Source: an uncultured Saprospiraceae bacterium
GTDB lineage: Bacteria > Bacteroidota > Bacteroidia > Chitinophagales > Saprospiraceae
Length of the DNA stretch: 64,000 nt
Assembly (NCBI GenBank): GCA_938015595.1
Contig: CALLPI010000004.1
Coordinates: forward strand, 338,205 to 402,204
Direction: 5' to 3'
Notes under the pieces: generated by a model
What the model saw: only the letters and a program-made list of their open reading frames with translations
What the model was told of the DNA's origin: nothing
The model's database searches: none
Position numbers and translations under genes: made by a program
Shown: in pieces, positions 61,084-64,000 of the stretch
Layout of the letters: each line of letters opens with the position of its first letter
How positions within the stretch are numbered: the first letter of the stretch is position 1

Positions 61084-64000
61084 ATGAAGCAACCCTTACT
61101 TTTTAGCGCTTTCGTGTTAACTACGCTATTTGCAGCCGCCCAGCCGGCTTCCTTTGAATGGCAACCGGTGCGCCATCGAGCCAGTACCCGACTCAAAGCA
61201 GAACTGAAAAACTGGGAAGTCTTTGCTGTACCGCTTCAGGCCATGCAGCAGAGGGCAGCTCGCTACCCGCAGGGGCTGGATATGGAATGGCTACTGGGGG
61301 GGCGCAAGGTTTCTCTTAATTTGTATGCTGATGACATACGAGGGGCCCACTACCAGCTCACCGAAGCAGGGCCAGAGGGGGTGCGGCGCTGGCCTGCTGG
61401 GCATAACATCACCTATGGCGGCCGCGTATTGGGGGGTGGCAGCTTGCGCATAACCTTGGACAGCAACTTCCTCTTTGGCTACTGGACGGAAGCCGACGGT
61501 AAAACCTGGTTTGTACAGCCCCTTCGCGATTTCGACCCTGGTGTGCCCGCCCATTGGGTAGTGGTGTATAAAACCGCAGCCGTAAAACCAGCTCCGCAAG
61601 CCCGCTGCGGCTGGACGCATACTGAGCATGCCAAACACCGCATGTACCAAAAACAAGACATCCCCAAGGCTGTCTTGCCGGGGCAATGCTATGAAACGGA
61701 AATTGCCATTGCCAGTGATTTTCTTATGTTTCAGGCCTATGGCTCGGTGAGCGCCGTGCAAAACTTCACGCTGGGTGTGCTCAACAATGTGCAAACCAAC
61801 TTTGACAACGAGTTTGACGATGAAATCCGCTTTGTCGTGGTAGCCAACTTCGTATCTTCTTGCCCTACCTGCGACCCCTGGACTTCCTCTACCTCGGCCA
61901 ACAGCTTGTTGGTGTCTTTCCGCGACTGGGGCAATAGCGGCGGCTTTGGCGTGTCTTACGATGTGGCCTCACTTTGGACCGACCGCGATTTTAACGGCGA
62001 CGTCATCGGCCTGGCCTGGCTTGGCTCGCTGTGCAGTAGCAACCGCTACAATGTATTGCAGCGCTTTTCTACCAACGCCAACTTACTGCGCAACCTGCAA
62101 GCCCACGAACTGGGGCACAACTTCGACGCTGGGCACGATGCTGCTGGCTCGCCCTTTATCATGGCACCATCGGTGAACGGATCCAATACCTGGTCAACGT
62201 TCTCCGTCAACACCATCAACCCGTATATCAATCTGGTAGCACCCACGTGCTTCTCTTCTTGTTCATCGGGAGGGCCGCAAGCCCCCGTTGCCCAAATTCA
62301 ACTCCCCGTGACACACGTATGCTCCGGTAGCGTAGTACCCATCATTGACGCCTCCACGGGCAACCCCACGTCCTGGCTATGGTCTTTGTTCGGTGCTACA
62401 CCCAGTAGCTCTACCCAGCAAAGCCCGACAGTGGTGTATAATGACGAGGGCATCTTTCCGGTACAACTTACCGTATCAAATATCTTTGGAAGCGATACGC
62501 AGTCTGCCCCGCAGGATATTGTGGTCAACAACCAAGGGCAAAAGTTCCTCCTCTACGAAACCTTCGAAAACGACCTCGGCGCCTGGGAGGTCGTCAACCC
62601 CGACGACAACATCACCTGGCAAGTGCAAGAGGTAGGTGGTTCGCCTTATGGCAAAAAAGCCGCTTGGGTCAATCACTTCAACTACAGCGGCTCCGGCCAG
62701 GTGGATGGTCTTATATCGCCGGTGTTTAGCTTGGCCAACGTCAGTAATCCTGTACTGCGCATTGACTATGCCTATCGTCGGCGAAACTCCAGCAGCAGCG
62801 AGCAACTGCGGGTGAAGATTTCCACCGATGGCGGAGCTACCTTCCCCAGCGCGCTCTTCACCGGCCAGGAAACCGGCAACGGTAATTTTGCCACCGGAGG
62901 GTTCATCACTACGCCCTTCACTCCAGCCTCTGCCAGCGACTGGTGCTACGCCGACAATCCTGGCTCGGCTACCTGCCTGGAGATCAATCTCTCGGCCTAT
63001 GTAGGCCAAAGCGATGTGCGCATCCTCATTGAAAGCGTCAATGCTGGCAACAATAACCTCTATGTGGATAATGTGCGCCTGCAGGTGGACTGCGTGCCTG
63101 CCACGCCGCCAGTGGCTGTCATTGGCGCCGTGCCTACTACCGGTTGCGCACCCCTAACGGTCACTTTTCAGGACAATTCTACCGGCGTAGTGGATTACCG
63201 CATATGGAATTTTCCGGGCGGGGATCCTTCTACTTCCGATGCTGCTTTTCCAGTAGTTACTTATACGCAATCAGGGAGCTACAGTGTGGCATTGGAAGTG
63301 TTCAACAGCGCTGGGTCTTCGCTGGCTGTACAGCCTGGATTTATTCAGGTCAATAGCCTCCCGCTGGCCGATTTCAACTTCACCGTCAATGGCAATACCG
63401 TACAGTTTAATAATACAACGCAAGGTTCGGCCAGCTATTTGTGGAACTTCGGCAATGGTCAGACTAGCATTCAGGAAAACCCTTCCTACACTTACCCGCA
63501 GCCAGGTACTTATACAGTGCGCCTCACTGCTTCTAATGACTGTGGGCAAAGCGTAAAAGAGCACGTGGTGACCATTGTGCCATCTCTGACTGCAGACTTT
63601 AGCGCTGTGCCACTGAGCGGTTGTAAACCACTGATTGTGCAGTTTACCAATACCTCCGCTGGTAATCCTACTTCTTACCAGTGGAGTTTCCCTGGTGGTA
63701 CGCCTGCATCCGCTACGGTAGCCAACCCCAGCGTGACCTACCAGAATGCCGGTGTTTATAATGTACAACTCATCGTGCGCAGTGGCAACTTTGCCGATAC
63801 ACTGACGCGCAATCAATACATCCAGGTAGGGCAGCGCCCTACTGCCGGGTTCACCTTTGACTACAGCCTGGGGCAAACCTCCGCCACCTTCCAGAATACT
63901 TCAACTGGTGCAGACAGCATTCGCTGGCACGTATCCGGGCAGACCAGCACAGCTGACACGGCTACTTTCCAGTTTCCTGGCGATGGTGTGTACAATGCCC
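61084..64000 (+). CDS. Secreted metalloprotease with PKD domains (cut by window end)
   Basis: An open frame of at least 972 codons that runs off the window. It starts with a signal peptide (LLFSAFVLTTLFAAAQ). A propeptide-like region precedes a reprolysin-like catalytic domain with HELGHNFDAGHD at 341-352, the HExGHxxxxxHD zinc motif, followed by IMAPSVNG as a Met-turn candidate. A PKD domain (about 405-485) comes next, then a jelly-roll or choice-of-anchor-type domain (about 490-680, FLLYETFENDLGAWEVV). Further PKD repeats follow, such as SYLWNFGNGQTSIQENPSYT and SYQWSFPGGTP. A T9SS sorting domain is expected beyond the edge but not seen. Confidence 0.88.
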   Translation, partial: MKQPLLFSAFVLTTLFAAAQPASFEWQPVRHRASTRLKAELKNWEVFAVPLQAMQQRAARYPQGLDMEWLLGGRKVSLNLYADDIRGAHYQLTEAGPEGVRRWPAGHNITYGGRVLGGGSLRITLDSNFLFGYWTEADGKTWFVQPLRDFDPGVPAHWVVVYKTAAVKPAPQARCGWTHTEHAKHRMYQKQDIPKAVLPGQCYETEIAIASDFLMFQAYGSVSAVQNFTLGVLNNVQTNFDNEFDDEIRFVVVANFVSSCPTCDPWTSSTSANSLLVSFRDWGNSGGFGVSYDVASLWTDRDFNGDVIGLAWLGSLCSSNRYNVLQRFSTNANLLRNLQAHELGHNFDAGHDAAGSPFIMAPSVNGSNTWSTFSVNTINPYINLVAPTCFSSCSSGGPQAPVAQIQLPVTHVCSGSVVPIIDASTGNPTSWLWSLFGATPSSSTQQSPTVVYNDEGIFPVQLTVSNIFGSDTQSAPQDIVVNNQGQKFLLYETFENDLGAWEVVNPDDNITWQVQEVGGSPYGKKAAWVNHFNYSGSGQVDGLISPVFSLANVSNPVLRIDYAYRRRNSSSSEQLRVKISTDGGATFPSALFTGQETGNGNFATGGFITTPFTPASASDWCYADNPGSATCLEINLSAYVGQSDVRILIESVNAGNNNLYVDNVRLQVDCVPATPPVAVIGAVPTTGCAPLTVTFQDNSTGVVDYRIWNFPGGDPSTSDAAFPVVTYTQSGSYSVALEVFNSAGSSLAVQPGFIQVNSLPLADFNFTVNGNTVQFNNTTQGSASYLWNFGNGQTSIQENPSYTYPQPGTYTVRLTASNDCGQSVKEHVVTIVPSLTADFSAVPLSGCKPLIVQFTNTSAGNPTSYQWSFPGGTPASATVANPSVTYQNAGVYNVQLIVRSGNFADTLTRNQYIQVGQRPTAGFTFDYSLGQTSATFQNTSTGADSIRWHVSGQTSTADTATFQFPGDGVYNA

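Overview
The window looks like a chromosomal segment of a member of the Bacteroidota, probably Saprospiria- or Chitinophagia-like with moderate GC content. Four things in the sequence support this: C-terminal type IX secretion (T9SS) sorting domains on secreted enzymes, TAnnTTTG promoter boxes with no Shine-Dalgarno signals, families typical of the phylum (Porin_10-like barrel, DUF6660-like protein, GDYXXLXY protein, an HMA-fused TonB receptor), and TGA used as an ordinary stop. No rRNA, CRISPR array, phage or complete insertion sequence was seen.

Layout. 1-2.9 kb: tRNA-Pro and tRNA-Thr, a GDYXXLXY membrane protein, a dead DUF2807 gene and a lipoprotein. 3-15.2 kb: HAD phosphatase, large GT-C-like membrane protein, MsbA-type ABC exporter, murB, prfA, tsaB, a PaaY-like left-handed beta-helix protein, a T9SS-exported peptidoglycan amidase, a TPR protein and a flippase-like membrane protein. 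15.2-24 kb: monoamine oxidase and secernin-type hydrolase in tandem, a Gfo/Idh/MocA oxidoreductase, a decayed aminotransferase operon, trxB and the (p)ppGpp synthetase/hydrolase. 24.6-31.4 kb: DoxX protein, M29 aminopeptidase, a possible degenerate exonuclease-fold protein, the TrkH/TrkA potassium system, and murQ with a sugar kinase (MurNAc recycling). 31.7-46.7 kb: SPOR-like membrane protein, exported M43 metalloprotease, a DUF4062/TIR-like orphan effector, lemA-DUF2207, amidohydrolase, HAD, an S24-like regulator lacking its catalytic dyad, a GT-C protein, RlpA-SPOR protein, an AT-hook repeat protein and a second Gfo/Idh/MocA protein. 46.8-64 kb: metallo-beta-lactamase/rhodanese protein, purA, pterin dehydratase, porin, a PaaE-type reductase beside alkane monooxygenase and a PaaD homologue, an HMA-TonB receptor with a Cys/His-rich partner, dapB, an ECF sigma factor, and a PKD-rich metalloprotease that runs off the window.

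The most notable non-gene signal is a short (about 72 bp) imperfect palindrome present five times (1722, 19795, 43947, 52208, 55366). One copy sits inside an aminotransferase gene remnant. Removing 70 bp there restores the conserved GTTIFAVMSAL stretch of the YbdL-type family, so the element has moved, like a miniature inverted-repeat transposable element. Other points worth following are the alkB/paaE/paaD neighbourhood, the HMA-TonB fusion, the DUF4062-like effector, and two genes broken by separate lesions.
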